In this document: positions 25,685 to 34,468 of the stretch, in pieces | Layout: each line of letters begins with the position of its first letter | Position numbering within the stretch: the stretch's first letter is position 1 | Assembly (NCBI GenBank): GCA_964397305.1 | Contig: CAYNIP010000002.1 | Location: forward strand, 1 to 64,000 | DNA length: 64,000 nt | Source: JAAUTY01 sp964397305 | Lineage (GTDB): Bacteria > Cyanobacteriota > Cyanobacteriia > Cyanobacteriales > Spirulinaceae | Direction of reading: 5' to 3' | Made by a program: the position numbers and the translations under genes | The notes under the pieces: model-generated | Seen by the model: the letters and a program-made list of their open reading frames with translations, nothing else | Database searches by the model: none | What the model was told of the DNA's origin: nothing

Positions 25685-26590
25685 TTATTGGCCCAGGTTC
25701 AGCAAGGGAACCTGATCGTTGCTTCCCCCCATGATCAATACCTTCGCGTTACTGGAGCCTGCCAATTTTTCCATAGCCTCAATCGAGCGCAGTTGTAGAA
25801 CGGCTGGTGTCACCTCTTTTGCAAGAATTGCCTGAGCATCGGCTTCCCCTTGGGCTTCAATCAGCCTGCGCTCTGCCTCCCCTTGGGCTTCAATCAGCTT
25901 GCGCTCTGCCTCCTGCTTCGCTTGCTCGATCTGAGCTGCGAACTGCTTTTCTGCTTGGGCAACATCTAGAGTTTTCTGGATAGACGCTTGCAGTGAATCG
26001 GGCAAAACCACCTTACGGAGATAGACAGCATCAACAACAAGTCCCAGCGGTTCAATCTCATCAATCAAGCGAGTCTTCAGGCTATCGGAGACCTCTTGAC
26101 GCTTATTAGAATAAATAGATTCAGCAGGGTGTTGAGCTGTGATCATCCGAACCATTGAGCGCAGGCGAGAAATAATAATCTCGTCTTGTTCTTCCCCTAA
26201 GACGTTATGGATTTCAATCACATTATTGGGATCGATGTGATATTGAAGACTAACATCAATGCTAAAACTCAGACCCTCTGAAGAAGTTGCCTCAATGACT
26301 TCTTTTATATCTCGCATGCGGGTTGAGTAAAGCTCGACATTGCCGAAGGGATGAATCCAATGAACTCCAGGCTTTAATGATTTTGGGGAAACCATGCCCG
26401 CTGTTTCGATGACCCCAACATAGCCCGATTGAACGACAAATAAACTACGCGAAAAAAAGCTTACAGCAGTAATAGCTCCAAAGGTAACGGCCAGGCCAAG
26501 TATGACTGTCCTGATCGGGATTTTACGATAATCACTCAGCTTGATCTGGAGTAGCCGACTCAGTTTTTGCGTTGGTAATTCTTCAGACAT
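25685..26590 (-). CDS. SPFH/prohibitin-family membrane protein
   Basis: This 301-residue protein has one N-terminal transmembrane helix (about 26-46, TVILGLAVTFGAITAVSFFS). A Band-7/SPFH domain follows (VVQSGYVGVIETAGMV, LKPGVHWIHPFGNVELYSTR, RSMVRMITA), then a charged coiled coil. It is a membrane scaffold or organiser of the prohibitin/stomatin type. The coil contains a tandem 11-residue repeat (KLIEAQGEAER, RLIEAQGEAD) encoded by near-identical 33-bp units at about 25840-25915. I prefer the ATG at 26590, which has a GGAG site 9 bases upstream; an ATG at 26596 is also possible. Confidence 0.9.
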   Translation of the reverse strand: MSEELPTQKLSRLLQIKLSDYRKIPIRTVILGLAVTFGAITAVSFFSRSLFVVQSGYVGVIETAGMVSPKSLKPGVHWIHPFGNVELYSTRMRDIKEVIEATSSEGLSFSIDVSLQYHIDPNNVIEIHNVLGEEQDEIIISRLRSMVRMITAQHPAESIYSNKRQEVSDSLKTRLIDEIEPLGLVVDAVYLRKVVLPDSLQASIQKTLDVAQAEKQFAAQIEQAKQEAERKLIEAQGEAERRLIEAQGEADAQAILAKEVTPAVLQLRSIEAMEKLAGSSNAKVLIMGGSNDQVPLLNLGQ

Positions 26591-26650
26591 CTGCATAAAC
26601 TCCAAGGTGAGACAGTGCAGGTTCTCCAAGGTCTGGAATGACTTGTTGAC

Positions 26651-26766
26651 GGGTGCATCTCAGTTAGGCAAGTTTACCCACTCTGCGAGAAGCCGCTGCG
26701 CGTCTACATCCCCCGGCCCCTTCTCCCAAGTAGGGCGACGGGGAGTCTCCAAAGTGAGATGCACCC
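26651..26766 (+). mobile_element. Family B miniature element (copy B2)
   Basis: This 116-bp element has inverted ends GGGTGCATCTCAGTTAGGCA and AAAGTGAGATGCACCC. It contains the nested module (inverted) and the core CCCCTTCTCCCAAG. No clear target duplication remains. It interrupts or abuts the open frame described at 26767. Confidence 0.8.
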
Positions 26767-27555
26767 AAGCTGACGCGGTGTGATCGGCAACCAGAAGGTG
26801 GGATATTCATCGGTAATTTTAGAACGACAGCAACGGAGCACATGGCCAAAAGGGCCGGAGTATTTCTGCCCTTGACCGAGAAGAATTTTCTGAACTTTCT
26901 TAAAGCTCGAATCGTGAATAAAACGCTCTAAAACAAGAATAGCAAACGGCAACGCGGCAGCACGGCAATATTACCAATATTTACAGAAACCCGGTCTAGG
27001 GCAGCGTGTGTGTGTTTCTCTATACGCTCAACCCCGGCCACTGCAAGCAATCCGGGAGAGTATGACAGTATCCCAGATTCGTACAGCTCACTTTGGCCTT
27101 ACGGTGGCCTTCATTTTCCAGCTCCTACGCCCAACGTTGGGAGGGCGATCGCGAGGCAATGTATGACCCCAATTCTCCCGCCAGAGGCTGCGGTTCTGAC
27201 CAATCAGCTCGACCACCAATAAGGCGGGGTGAAGGATTCAGGTGGAGAGCGGCCCATCTGAGAGGCTCTCCCAGAGCTTGAGGGCTGAGGGGGGGCCCTC
27301 GCGTAACTGGAGATGCACCCATCGCCAAAGCCTGGGGCTGAGCTCGTTCAGGGATTTCAGGGGCTGGCGTAGTCTGTGTCGGCGAGCAGAGCGGCTCCTC
27401 TGAGGTGCTCCCACCAGCCGGCTGACTTGCCGTTTTAGTTAAGGCTAGGTTAAAACAGTAGGTCTGTCTGGTATCGTGACTGCTGATTTTTGCCCTGAAG
27501 ATGTCGAACCCCTTCGGCTAGTCCCAGGTCGGACTGGCCTCTTGATAATGCCACT
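26767..27555. other. Non-coding region with a possible gene remnant
   Basis: A minus-strand open frame from about 26952 down to 26767 has non-random composition (AILVLERFIHDSSFKKVQKI, SGPFGHVLRCC, ITDEYPTFWLPI). It runs straight into element B2, so it may be the stump of a disrupted gene; I do not recognise the family. Bases 27282-27320 (GGGCTGAGGGGGG...AGATGCACCC) share sequence with 49346-49386 in the opposite sense. The rest holds no gene. The last 100 bp presumably contain the promoter for the kinase at 27556. Confidence 0.35.
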
Positions 27556-28905
27556 ATGTCACTGCTTCCCCTTGATGCTCGCCTGTCCGATCTCCCCCTC
27601 CACGCCACGACGCTGACGACACGTTGCTTGGGCCAAGCGGCGATCGCCCGCTTTCAGGAGACTCAGACTCTGCCGGGAATCATCTTGCTCCATGAACATC
27701 GATTTTTGGCGGTCCTGTCGCGCCAGCACTTTTTTGAGCGCCTGAGTCGCCCCTACAGTTACGAGCTTTATGCTCAGCGGCCCTTGCAGGTCTTTTATGA
27801 CTGCAACCCCGTCGAATCCCTGCTGCTCGATGCTAGCTTAACCGTCACTGACGCTGCTCACCAAACCCTACAACGTCCCCTCGAACAGGCCTACGAGCCT
27901 ATTGCTGTTGTTCTAGAGGATGGAACCTATCGGATCTTGAGTGCTCGCGACCTGCTCCTGGCCTACACCGAAATTCACCGCTTGACGGAGGTGCAATTGC
28001 GAGCCCAGACAGCCGCCCTGGAGCAAACCGTGAAAACCCTCCAAAAGGCTCAGACACAACTGATTCAGGCCGAAAAAATGTCAGCCCTGGGGCAAATGGT
28101 GGCCGGGATTGCCCACGAAATCAACAACCCGATTAGCTTCGTCTATGGCAATGTTGTCCACGCCCAACAATACAGCCAAGACCTCATGGACCTGGTGAAG
28201 CTCTATCAACAGCATTACCCAGCGCCCCACCCTGATATTCAGGCAGCCATCGAGGCCTTGGATCTTGATTTTGTGCGGGTCGATTTGGACAAGGCGCTGA
28301 CCTCAATGCACTTGGGGGCCAGTCGAGTCCAGGAAATCGTCCGCAGCCTCCGCACGTTTTCGCGCCTGGATGAGGCCCCCACCAAGGCCGTGTGCTTGCA
28401 CGCAGGCCTGGATAGTACGCTGCTGATCTTGCAACACCGACTGCGGGCCCAGGGCGATCGCCCCGCCATCGCCGTCCACAAACACTACGGCTCCCTGCCA
28501 CCGATCGAGTGTTATGCCGGGCCGTTGAACCAAGTGTTTCTCAACCTACTCAGCAACGCCATCGACGCCATCGACGCCCGCCATCGCCAAGAGGCCCACC
28601 GGCAACCGCGCCTTGACATCACCACCGCCCTGATCTCCGAGGCCGGTCAACCCCAGCGCGTGAGCATCCGGATCGCGGACAACGGCCTTGGGATGACCCC
28701 AGAAGTGCGTCAGCGGCTGTTCACCCCCTTCTTTACTACCAAGCCAATTGGGAAAGGGACTGGCTTGGGGCTGGCCATCAGCTACCCGATTGTGGTGGAC
28801 AAGCACGGCGGCACGATCACCTTTGACTCGGAGCCCGGGCAGGGGACAGAATTCCGCCTCGAGCTGCCGGTACACCTGACCACCGTTGAACAGCAGACGC
28901 GGTAA
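27556..28905 (+). CDS. Orphan sensor histidine kinase, cytosolic
   Basis: This is a 449-residue kinase without membrane segments. Residues 1-140 form a sensor part with a CBS-like look (LPGIILLHEHRFLAVLSRQH, VVLEDGTYRILSARDLLLAY). A coiled coil (about 140-175) leads to the H-box KMSALGQMVAGIAHEINNP with H187. The ATPase domain follows with NQVFLNLLSNAID, DNGLGM, FFTTKPIGKGTGLGLAIS. The core closely resembles that of the kinase at 36390, including LYQQHYP and FSRLDE, so the two are paralogues. No response regulator is adjacent, so the partner is unknown. Confidence 0.92.
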   Translation: MSLLPLDARLSDLPLHATTLTTRCLGQAAIARFQETQTLPGIILLHEHRFLAVLSRQHFFERLSRPYSYELYAQRPLQVFYDCNPVESLLLDASLTVTDAAHQTLQRPLEQAYEPIAVVLEDGTYRILSARDLLLAYTEIHRLTEVQLRAQTAALEQTVKTLQKAQTQLIQAEKMSALGQMVAGIAHEINNPISFVYGNVVHAQQYSQDLMDLVKLYQQHYPAPHPDIQAAIEALDLDFVRVDLDKALTSMHLGASRVQEIVRSLRTFSRLDEAPTKAVCLHAGLDSTLLILQHRLRAQGDRPAIAVHKHYGSLPPIECYAGPLNQVFLNLLSNAIDAIDARHRQEAHRQPRLDITTALISEAGQPQRVSIRIADNGLGMTPEVRQRLFTPFFTTKPIGKGTGLGLAISYPIVVDKHGGTITFDSEPGQGTEFRLELPVHLTTVEQQTR

Positions 28906-29195
28906 AACATCCCTAGCTCCTCAGGTCGCGCACGGTAGCTCCACCACAACGAGAAGTGCATCTGACGCTTGATAATTTGATAGGTTGAATTGACACAGGA
29001 AATCCAGCGCGATCCGAATAGCGATTGGGTGATCGGCGGCGGCGATGCTATGCGAACGCGCAGCGTCCCGGAGGGAATAACGCGCGGCTCAAGCTAAGCG
29101 ATCGCCAAGACTGGCCAGGCCGTTAGGAGAGCAACGGCAACGCTAGAGTAGGATGCACCGATTCCCGTGCAATTCGTTCAGTGGAGATTCAAGCA
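28906..29195. other. Intergenic region with a palindromic micro-repeat
   Basis: There is no gene here. A short repeat of the common cyanobacterial type (GCGAACGCGCAGCGTCCCGG) lies at 29051-29080, similar to one at 12525. A HIP1-like CGATCGCC lies at 29099-29106. Confidence 0.35.
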
Positions 29196-29627
29196 ATGAG
29201 TTGGCTTCAAAAGCAATCCGTGTTAGTTCCGACCGACTTCTCCGAAGCCTCCTTAGCCGTGCTACCGACAGCGCGGGAATTTATCGCCCAGGAGTCGCAA
29301 TTGCACATCGTTCACGTCTTGCCCGCCAAGCTACACCCGGCTGAGCCTGGGGCCATGTGGCAGACTGTCACCGAGGACAGTCGCCGCCAGCACGCCGCCG
29401 CAGCCCTGAAGGCCAAACTACAAGCGCAGGGTTACGGCGATGCCCAGGTGAGAATTCTTTTTGGCACTCCGAGTCACGAAATTGCCGACTATGCCCAACA
29501 GCAGGCCATTGAACTCATTGTCATGCCGACCCACGGCTACACGGGTATCAAGCGTGTGTTGATGGGCTCCGTGGCGGAGCAAGTGGCGCGGCTGGCTCCC
29601 TGTCCCGTGTTGCTGCTGCGGGCTTAG
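29196..29627 (+). CDS. Universal stress protein (UspA family)
   Basis: This is a single-domain 143-residue Usp protein. It begins SVLVPTDFSEAS and ends with the ATP-binding pattern THGYTGIKRVLMGSVAEQVA followed by RLAPCPVLLLR, so it is of the nucleotide-binding class. Usp proteins act in stress survival; the target is unknown. I chose the ATG at 29196, which has GGAG about 10 bases upstream; a GTG at 29181 would add five residues. Confidence 0.92.
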   Translation: MSWLQKQSVLVPTDFSEASLAVLPTAREFIAQESQLHIVHVLPAKLHPAEPGAMWQTVTEDSRRQHAAAALKAKLQAQGYGDAQVRILFGTPSHEIADYAQQQAIELIVMPTHGYTGIKRVLMGSVAEQVARLAPCPVLLLRA

Positions 29628-29873
29628 GACCGTGAGTTTCGAGGTCGCGTATCCAGCCGCTCAGGTCCTACCGCGACAACCCCGGCTGCATTGACGAGGC
29701 CGGCTCTAAACGGGTCTCCCTGAGTCCTGTCTCGGCCGGCCCTGGCAGCGCAGAAAGCAGCTCTGCTGATTGTAAGAGTGTGATCCCTTTGAGCGTAAGC
29801 TGTTATCTTGGCCGGGGGCGATCGCCCCATCCTGCCGCTCCCCCCGTCGCGCGCATCTCGCCCCCACCTGCCT

Positions 29874-30992
29874 ATGAGTTCCCCCGACCGCCTCGTCTGC
29901 ATCATCCTCGGCACACGGCCAGAGGCGATCAAGCTTGCGCCCGTGATCCAGGCCCTGCGACAATCTCCGCACCTGCAAACCCGCGTCATTCTCACGGGGC
30001 AGCACCGAGAGATGGTCGATCAAGTCATGGACTTATTCCAACTCCAGGCCGACCGCGACCTCGCGATCATGCAGCCACGCCAGAGCCTCACAGACATCAC
30101 CTGCAACAGTCTTCGGGGTCTAGAGGCGGTTTATCAGGAGCTGAAACCAGCCCTCGTGCTGGTTCAGGGCGACACCACCACGGCCTTTGCCGCCGCCCTG
30201 GCCGCCTTCTACCAACAGATTCCCATCGGTCATGTAGAAGCCGGGTTACGCACCGATCACCTCTTCAATCCCTACCCCGAAGAAGCCAACCGCCGCCTGA
30301 TCTCCCAATTGGCCCAACTCCACTTCGCCCCCACGCCCCTAGCCGTGGCCAACCTCCAGCGCTCTGGAGTCACGGGCGAGATTCACCAGACCGGCAACAC
30401 CGTGATCGATGCGCTGCTCACCGTCGCCGCCCAAGAGCCAGCCTGCCCGCTCCCCGGTCTCGACTGGGCTCAGCACCGCGTCCTCCTGGCCACCGTCCAC
30501 CGCCGCGAAAACTGGGGCGAGCCGCTTCAGGACATCCTGCGGGGATTTCAGCGCCTGCTCGATACCTTCCCCGAGACAGCGCTGCTGCTCCCCCTGCACC
30601 GCAACCCGACCGTGCGGGAACCCATCCAAGCGGCCCTCGGCCGCCATCCCCGCGCCTTTCTCACGGAGCCCCTCGACTACGCCCAGCTCGTGGGAGCGAT
30701 CCAGCGCTGCACCCTGCTGTTGACAGATTCCGGCGGCTTGCAAGAGGAAGCCCCCAGCTTGGGCAAGCCCGTGCTCGTCCTCCGGGAGACCACGGAGCGC
30801 CCAGAAGCTGTCACGGCTGGCACGGCCCGCTTGGTCGGGACAAACCCCGAGCAGATAGTCGCAGCGGCCGGGGAACTGCTGAGTCAACCGGAGGCCTATG
30901 CGGCGATGGCCAATGCCATCAACCCCTTTGGCGATGGCCGCGCCTCGAAGCGCATTGTCGCGATTGTGGAGCGCTATTGTGGGGCGCGCTAG
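29874..30992 (+). CDS. wecB: UDP-N-acetylglucosamine 2-epimerase (non-hydrolysing)
   Basis: WecB interconverts UDP-GlcNAc and UDP-ManNAc for surface polysaccharides. The 372-residue protein shows ILGTRPEAIKLAPVI, LTGQHREMVDQ, QGDTTTAFAAALAAFY, GHVEAGLRT, the phosphate/uridine site TDSGGLQEEAPSLGKPVLVL and RETTERPEA. The ATG at 29874 gives the usual N-terminus; the upstream frame is not conserved. It stands alone on its strand, with no UDP-ManNAc dehydrogenase nearby. Confidence 0.94.
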   Translation: MSSPDRLVCIILGTRPEAIKLAPVIQALRQSPHLQTRVILTGQHREMVDQVMDLFQLQADRDLAIMQPRQSLTDITCNSLRGLEAVYQELKPALVLVQGDTTTAFAAALAAFYQQIPIGHVEAGLRTDHLFNPYPEEANRRLISQLAQLHFAPTPLAVANLQRSGVTGEIHQTGNTVIDALLTVAAQEPACPLPGLDWAQHRVLLATVHRRENWGEPLQDILRGFQRLLDTFPETALLLPLHRNPTVREPIQAALGRHPRAFLTEPLDYAQLVGAIQRCTLLLTDSGGLQEEAPSLGKPVLVLRETTERPEAVTAGTARLVGTNPEQIVAAAGELLSQPEAYAAMANAINPFGDGRASKRIVAIVERYCGAR

Positions 30993-31421
30993 GGTCGGTC
31001 ATCAGTTCAAGCCAGAATTCAGTCAGAGACTACATTTCAGCCTTAGGGAGTCTTGCCAAGCTCCCGGCCCAGAAGGATCTCCAGGGTTCACGGTGATCTT
31101 GTGTAGCCAAGCAACCCTTACCTCGGTTGGGGTTTAGTCTCCAAACCCTCAGTCGTGCTGAGGGCCTCCGGAGTGCAAAGGCGGGATGCCCTCCAGTTCT
31201 TTCAATATTTCCTGACATCAAGAATCCACAACCCGATCCTTTATTTCTAGATCATCGCTGCCGATGCTTAAGCAGGCTACTTCTACCAATCAGACTCTTT
31301 ACCTATCAACCGTTAGCCTGTCGTGATCCCCGGCCTTGATGGGGTTGAAGGGCGGCGGCGGCGGCCCAAGATCTGGGCTTAAACTTGTATAGTAATTATT
31401 AGTTGTATAGCTATCCAAAGA
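30993..31421. other. Non-coding region between wecB and element A6
   Basis: I find no gene. A 7-bp hairpin (CCCTCAG at 31146, loop TCGTG, CTGAGGG at 31158) lacks a T-run. The stretch 31381-31420 is AT-rich (TATAGTAATTATTAGTTGTA). Confidence 0.4.
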
Positions 31422-31705
31422 TTCCTAGCCGGGTGGACGAAATTTTACGCGGGATGTTGGTACTCCTTCGCTCAGCCCTCACCCCAACCCCTCTCCCAAC
31501 TTGGGAGAGGGGCTGCTAACTCCCCTGCTCCCAGCTTGGGGAGCAGGGGCCGGGGGATGTAGACGCGCAGCGGCTTCTCGCAGAGGGGGCCCGGTAACGC
31601 TGTTCGCGCTAGCGTCGCGGAGCGATAGAGGGCGACCCTCTGCTCCTTGAGCAATCGCTCACAATTCAGGGGAGCCGCACTTTTTTTCGTCCACCCTTCC
31701 TAGCC
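31422..31705 (+). mobile_element. Complete family A element with 9-bp target duplication (A6)
   Basis: The element (31431-31696, 266 bp) starts GGGTGGACGAAATTTTACGC and ends TTTTTTTCGTCCACCC, so the outer 12 bases are a perfect inverted repeat. Perfect 9-bp direct repeats TTCCTAGCC flank it at 31422-31430 and 31697-31705. Both nested modules are present, at 31560-31587 and about 31602-31630. It is the cleanest copy in the window. Confidence 0.92.
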
Positions 31706-31797
31706 CTTCGGTGTGGTGGTCCGACCCTCACGCTGTAGAGTTACTCAATAGGCTGCTTGAGAGGTGTTCAGGGGTTCATTAGATTGAACTGAGAACA

Positions 31798-31903
31798 GTA
31801 ACCGTGGGTGCATCTCAATTAGGCAAGTTTGCCCTCATCCCCCGGCCCCTTCTCCCAAGGAGGGCGAAGGGGAGTTTCCAAAGTGAGATGCACCCGTAAC
31901 CGT
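31798..31903 (+). mobile_element. Complete family B element with 8-bp target duplication (B3)
   Basis: The element (31806-31895, 90 bp) has perfect ends GGGTGCATCTCA and TGAGATGCACCC. It is flanked by the direct repeat GTAACCGT at 31798-31805 and 31896-31903. It lacks the nested 28-bp module and so shows the basic form of the family. It lies about 140 bp upstream of gpmI, close to its promoter. Confidence 0.9.
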
Positions 31904-32042
31904 CGATGTGCGGCAAGCTGAACCGGCTAATACAGAGCGCAGAGCGCTACGGATGTTTAGATCGAACCGTGTAGTCTAGCGTGGAGAGTAGAGCACGATG
32001 GTATCATCAGTGCGACGAGATGGAGATGAGAGGGGAAACACC

Positions 32043-33641
32043 ATGACACAAACATCAATTTCTCCGGCGGTGCTCGTCATTTTAGATGGCTGGGGCTATC
32101 GCGAGGCGGCGGATGGCAACGCGATCGCGGCAGCCAAGACTCCTGTAATGGATAGCCTCTGGCAAGCCTACCCGCACACGCTGATCCGCACCTCCGGCAA
32201 GGATGTCGGCCTGCCCGAGGGCCAAATGGGCAACTCAGAAGTAGGCCACCTGAATCTGGGGGCCGGCCGGGTCGTTCCCCAAGAACTGGTTCGCATTACC
32301 GACGCGGTAGAAGATAGCTCGCTGCTGGCCAACCACGCCCTGGTGGAAATGTGCCAGGCGGTGCGCGAGCGAGGCGGCAAGCTCCACTTTCTCGGCCTCT
32401 GCTCGGAAGGTGGCGTCCACTCCCATTTGCTGCATCTTTTTGGGTTGCTGAAATTGGCCAAGGCCCAGCAGATTGACGATGTTTGTATCCACGCCTTCAT
32501 GGATGGCCGCGACACTCAGCCTACCGAAGGCGCTCGGGTGCTCGCCCAACTCCAGGCCGGCATTGATGAGCTGGGGGTTGGCCGCATCGCCACCCTCGGC
32601 GGTCGTTACTACGCCATGGATCGCGATCACCGCTGGGATCGTGTCCAAAAGGCCTACGCGGTGCTGACTCAAGACGGCCCTGGCGACGGCCGCAGTGCCC
32701 TCCAGGTGCTCCAAGACTCCTATGGTCAGGGTCTCACGGATGAGTTTGTACTCCCCACGCGCGTGGCTCCCGGAGCCGTGGAGCCCGGGGATGGTGTTAT
32801 CTTCTTCAACTTCCGCCCTGACCGGGCCCGCCAGCTCACGGCCGCCTTTGTGCAGCCGGATTTTGACGGCTTTGAGCGCCAGCAGATTACGCCTCTGGGT
32901 TTCGTGACGTTTACCCAGTACGATCCCCGCTTTCCGGTGACGGTCGCTTTTGAACCCCAGAATTTGACCAACATTCTCGGAGAAGTGGTGGCCCGGCACG
33001 GTCTGCGCCAATTCCGCACGGCAGAGACGGAAAAATACCCCCACGTCACCTACTTCTTCAACGGTGGCCTGGAGCAACCCCTGGAGGGGGAAGACCGGGA
33101 GCTGATTCCGAGCCCCATGGTGGCAACCTATGACCAGCAGCCTACGATGTCAGCGACGAAGGTGACGGATGCTGCTTGTGGGGCGATCGCCAAGGGTATT
33201 TACTCCCTGATCGTGATGAACTATGCCAACCCCGATATGGTCGGCCACACGGGCAAGATGGACGCGGCGATCGAAGCGATCGAGACGGTGGATCGCTGCC
33301 TGGGCCGCCTGGTGGCAGCCGTCAACCAGCAGGGGGGAACGATGTTGATCACGGCGGATCACGGCAATGCCGAATATATGTGGGATGAGCAGGGCAACCC
33401 CTGGACCGCCCACACGACTAACCCCGTGCCTCTGATCCTCATCGAAGGGGAGGGGCTCAAAATCCCCGGTCGCGGTGCTGATGTGCAACTGCGGGAGGGC
33501 GGTCGCCTCAGCGACATCGCCCCGACGCTGCTGGAGATCCTGCAACTCCCCCAACCCCCGGAAATGACGGGGCGCTCCCTCCTGGAGCCGCTGGAGTTTG
33601 AACTGCGCCCTAGCCGCACGCCGGTGCGTGTCTCGCTCTAG
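32043..33641 (+). CDS. gpmI: 2,3-bisphosphoglycerate-independent phosphoglycerate mutase
   Basis: GpmI interconverts 3- and 2-phosphoglycerate in glycolysis, using Mn ions and a phosphoserine. The 532-residue protein begins VLVILDGWGYREAADGNAI and has the catalytic serine in QMGNSEVGHLNLGAGR. Metal-site segments are HAFMDGRDT, TAETEKYPHVTYFFNGG, MNYANPDMVGHTGKMDA and LITADHGNAEYMWDEQ. The ATG at 32043 has a GAGGGG site about 8 bases upstream. The last 21 bases of the coding region are duplicated 102 bp downstream together with a hairpin. Confidence 0.97.
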   Translation: MTQTSISPAVLVILDGWGYREAADGNAIAAAKTPVMDSLWQAYPHTLIRTSGKDVGLPEGQMGNSEVGHLNLGAGRVVPQELVRITDAVEDSSLLANHALVEMCQAVRERGGKLHFLGLCSEGGVHSHLLHLFGLLKLAKAQQIDDVCIHAFMDGRDTQPTEGARVLAQLQAGIDELGVGRIATLGGRYYAMDRDHRWDRVQKAYAVLTQDGPGDGRSALQVLQDSYGQGLTDEFVLPTRVAPGAVEPGDGVIFFNFRPDRARQLTAAFVQPDFDGFERQQITPLGFVTFTQYDPRFPVTVAFEPQNLTNILGEVVARHGLRQFRTAETEKYPHVTYFFNGGLEQPLEGEDRELIPSPMVATYDQQPTMSATKVTDAACGAIAKGIYSLIVMNYANPDMVGHTGKMDAAIEAIETVDRCLGRLVAAVNQQGGTMLITADHGNAEYMWDEQGNPWTAHTTNPVPLILIEGEGLKIPGRGADVQLREGGRLSDIAPTLLEILQLPQPPEMTGRSLLEPLEFELRPSRTPVRVSL

Positions 33642-33812
33642 GCCCTCAAGCTAGCTTCTCGCCTCCAATTCCCCTCCCCGTGGGAGGGGCTAGGGGAGGG
33701 GGATGTTAGATGAGGCCTTACACCGGTGCGTGTCTCGCTCTAGGCCCTCAAGCTAGCTTCTCGCCTCCACTTCCCCTCCCCGTGGGAGGGGCTAGGGGAG
33801 GGAGAGGTTAGA
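33621..33812 (+). repeat. 102-bp tandem duplication of the gpmI tail plus hairpin
   Basis: The block starting CCGGTGCGTGTCTCGCTCTA at 33621 recurs at 33723. It includes the last codons of gpmI and the following hairpin (CCCCTCCC, loop CGT, GGGAGGGG) at 33671-33689 and again at 33773-33791. The hairpins may be terminators, but neither has a T-run. Confidence 0.8.
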
Positions 33813-33895
33813 CGACGAGGCTTCGCTCCCGTTTTGGGAAGCGGGGTTGGGAAATGGGGGGAACGCCAAAGCTCGATCCCCAAAGGCTGCCTAGG

Positions 33896-34360
33896 CTAGC
33901 CTTTGTGCTTGATCGTCATCGCCCACTGGAGTAGTTCTACAACCTCCGCCTGCAAGCCGGTAGCCGCTTGCAGGCGGTCCAGGATTTGCTGCTCTTCGGG
34001 GCCAATGCCAGTGTCTACTAGGGCCAGATCGAGGGCGATCGCGTAGGTCGTATCGTAGAGATCCCGAGGCAGGCTCGCGAGGGCCGCCATCAACAGCGCT
34101 TCTTGCCCCTGGACTCGTAGTATTTGGCAAAGCTTGGCAACGGTTTGGGGCAAGAAGTCGGCCGGGTAGCCTCGGAACAAGTGCATCTGGCCCAGGGTCG
34201 CTTCCAGCAGACTGGCCTCGCTCGCTGTGAGCTGCCCATCCGCCGCCACGATGAGGAGAAGAATGGCTGCAAAGGATTCAGGCGGGCTGAGGGCGATCGC
34301 CGTCTTGGGCTCAGTCCCGCTTAGGGGGGGAATCTCCGAGGCTGTCACGGGGGGTTGCAC
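33896..34360 (-). CDS. TerB-family tellurite-resistance-like protein
   Basis: This is a 154-residue helical protein of the TerB/DjlA-like fold, as seen in ESFAAILLLIVAADGQLTAS, EASLLEATL and the second half ALDLALVDTGIGPEEQQILD. Proteins of this group bind metal or act as stress-related modules; the cyanobacterial function is unknown. The start is a GTG at 34360. It is divergent from aspS, with about 110 bp between. Confidence 0.85.
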   Translation of the reverse strand: MQPPVTASEIPPLSGTEPKTAIALSPPESFAAILLLIVAADGQLTASEASLLEATLGQMHLFRGYPADFLPQTVAKLCQILRVQGQEALLMAALASLPRDLYDTTYAIALDLALVDTGIGPEEQQILDRLQAATGLQAEVVELLQWAMTIKHKG

Positions 34361-34468
34361 TCCTGTTCCGTCGCTTTCCTGCTACATCATGCCCGAGAAT
34401 GCAGGATAATGAGTAGACTGTTGCGTTCTGTGAATTCTGGAGGACGCCCAAACCCTCTGCGAACGGCT

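Noticed and set aside
29780..31096. Long open frame across wecB in another frame
   Set aside because: It encodes Pro/Arg/Ser-rich residues produced by GC skew and is fully explained by the conserved wecB frame.
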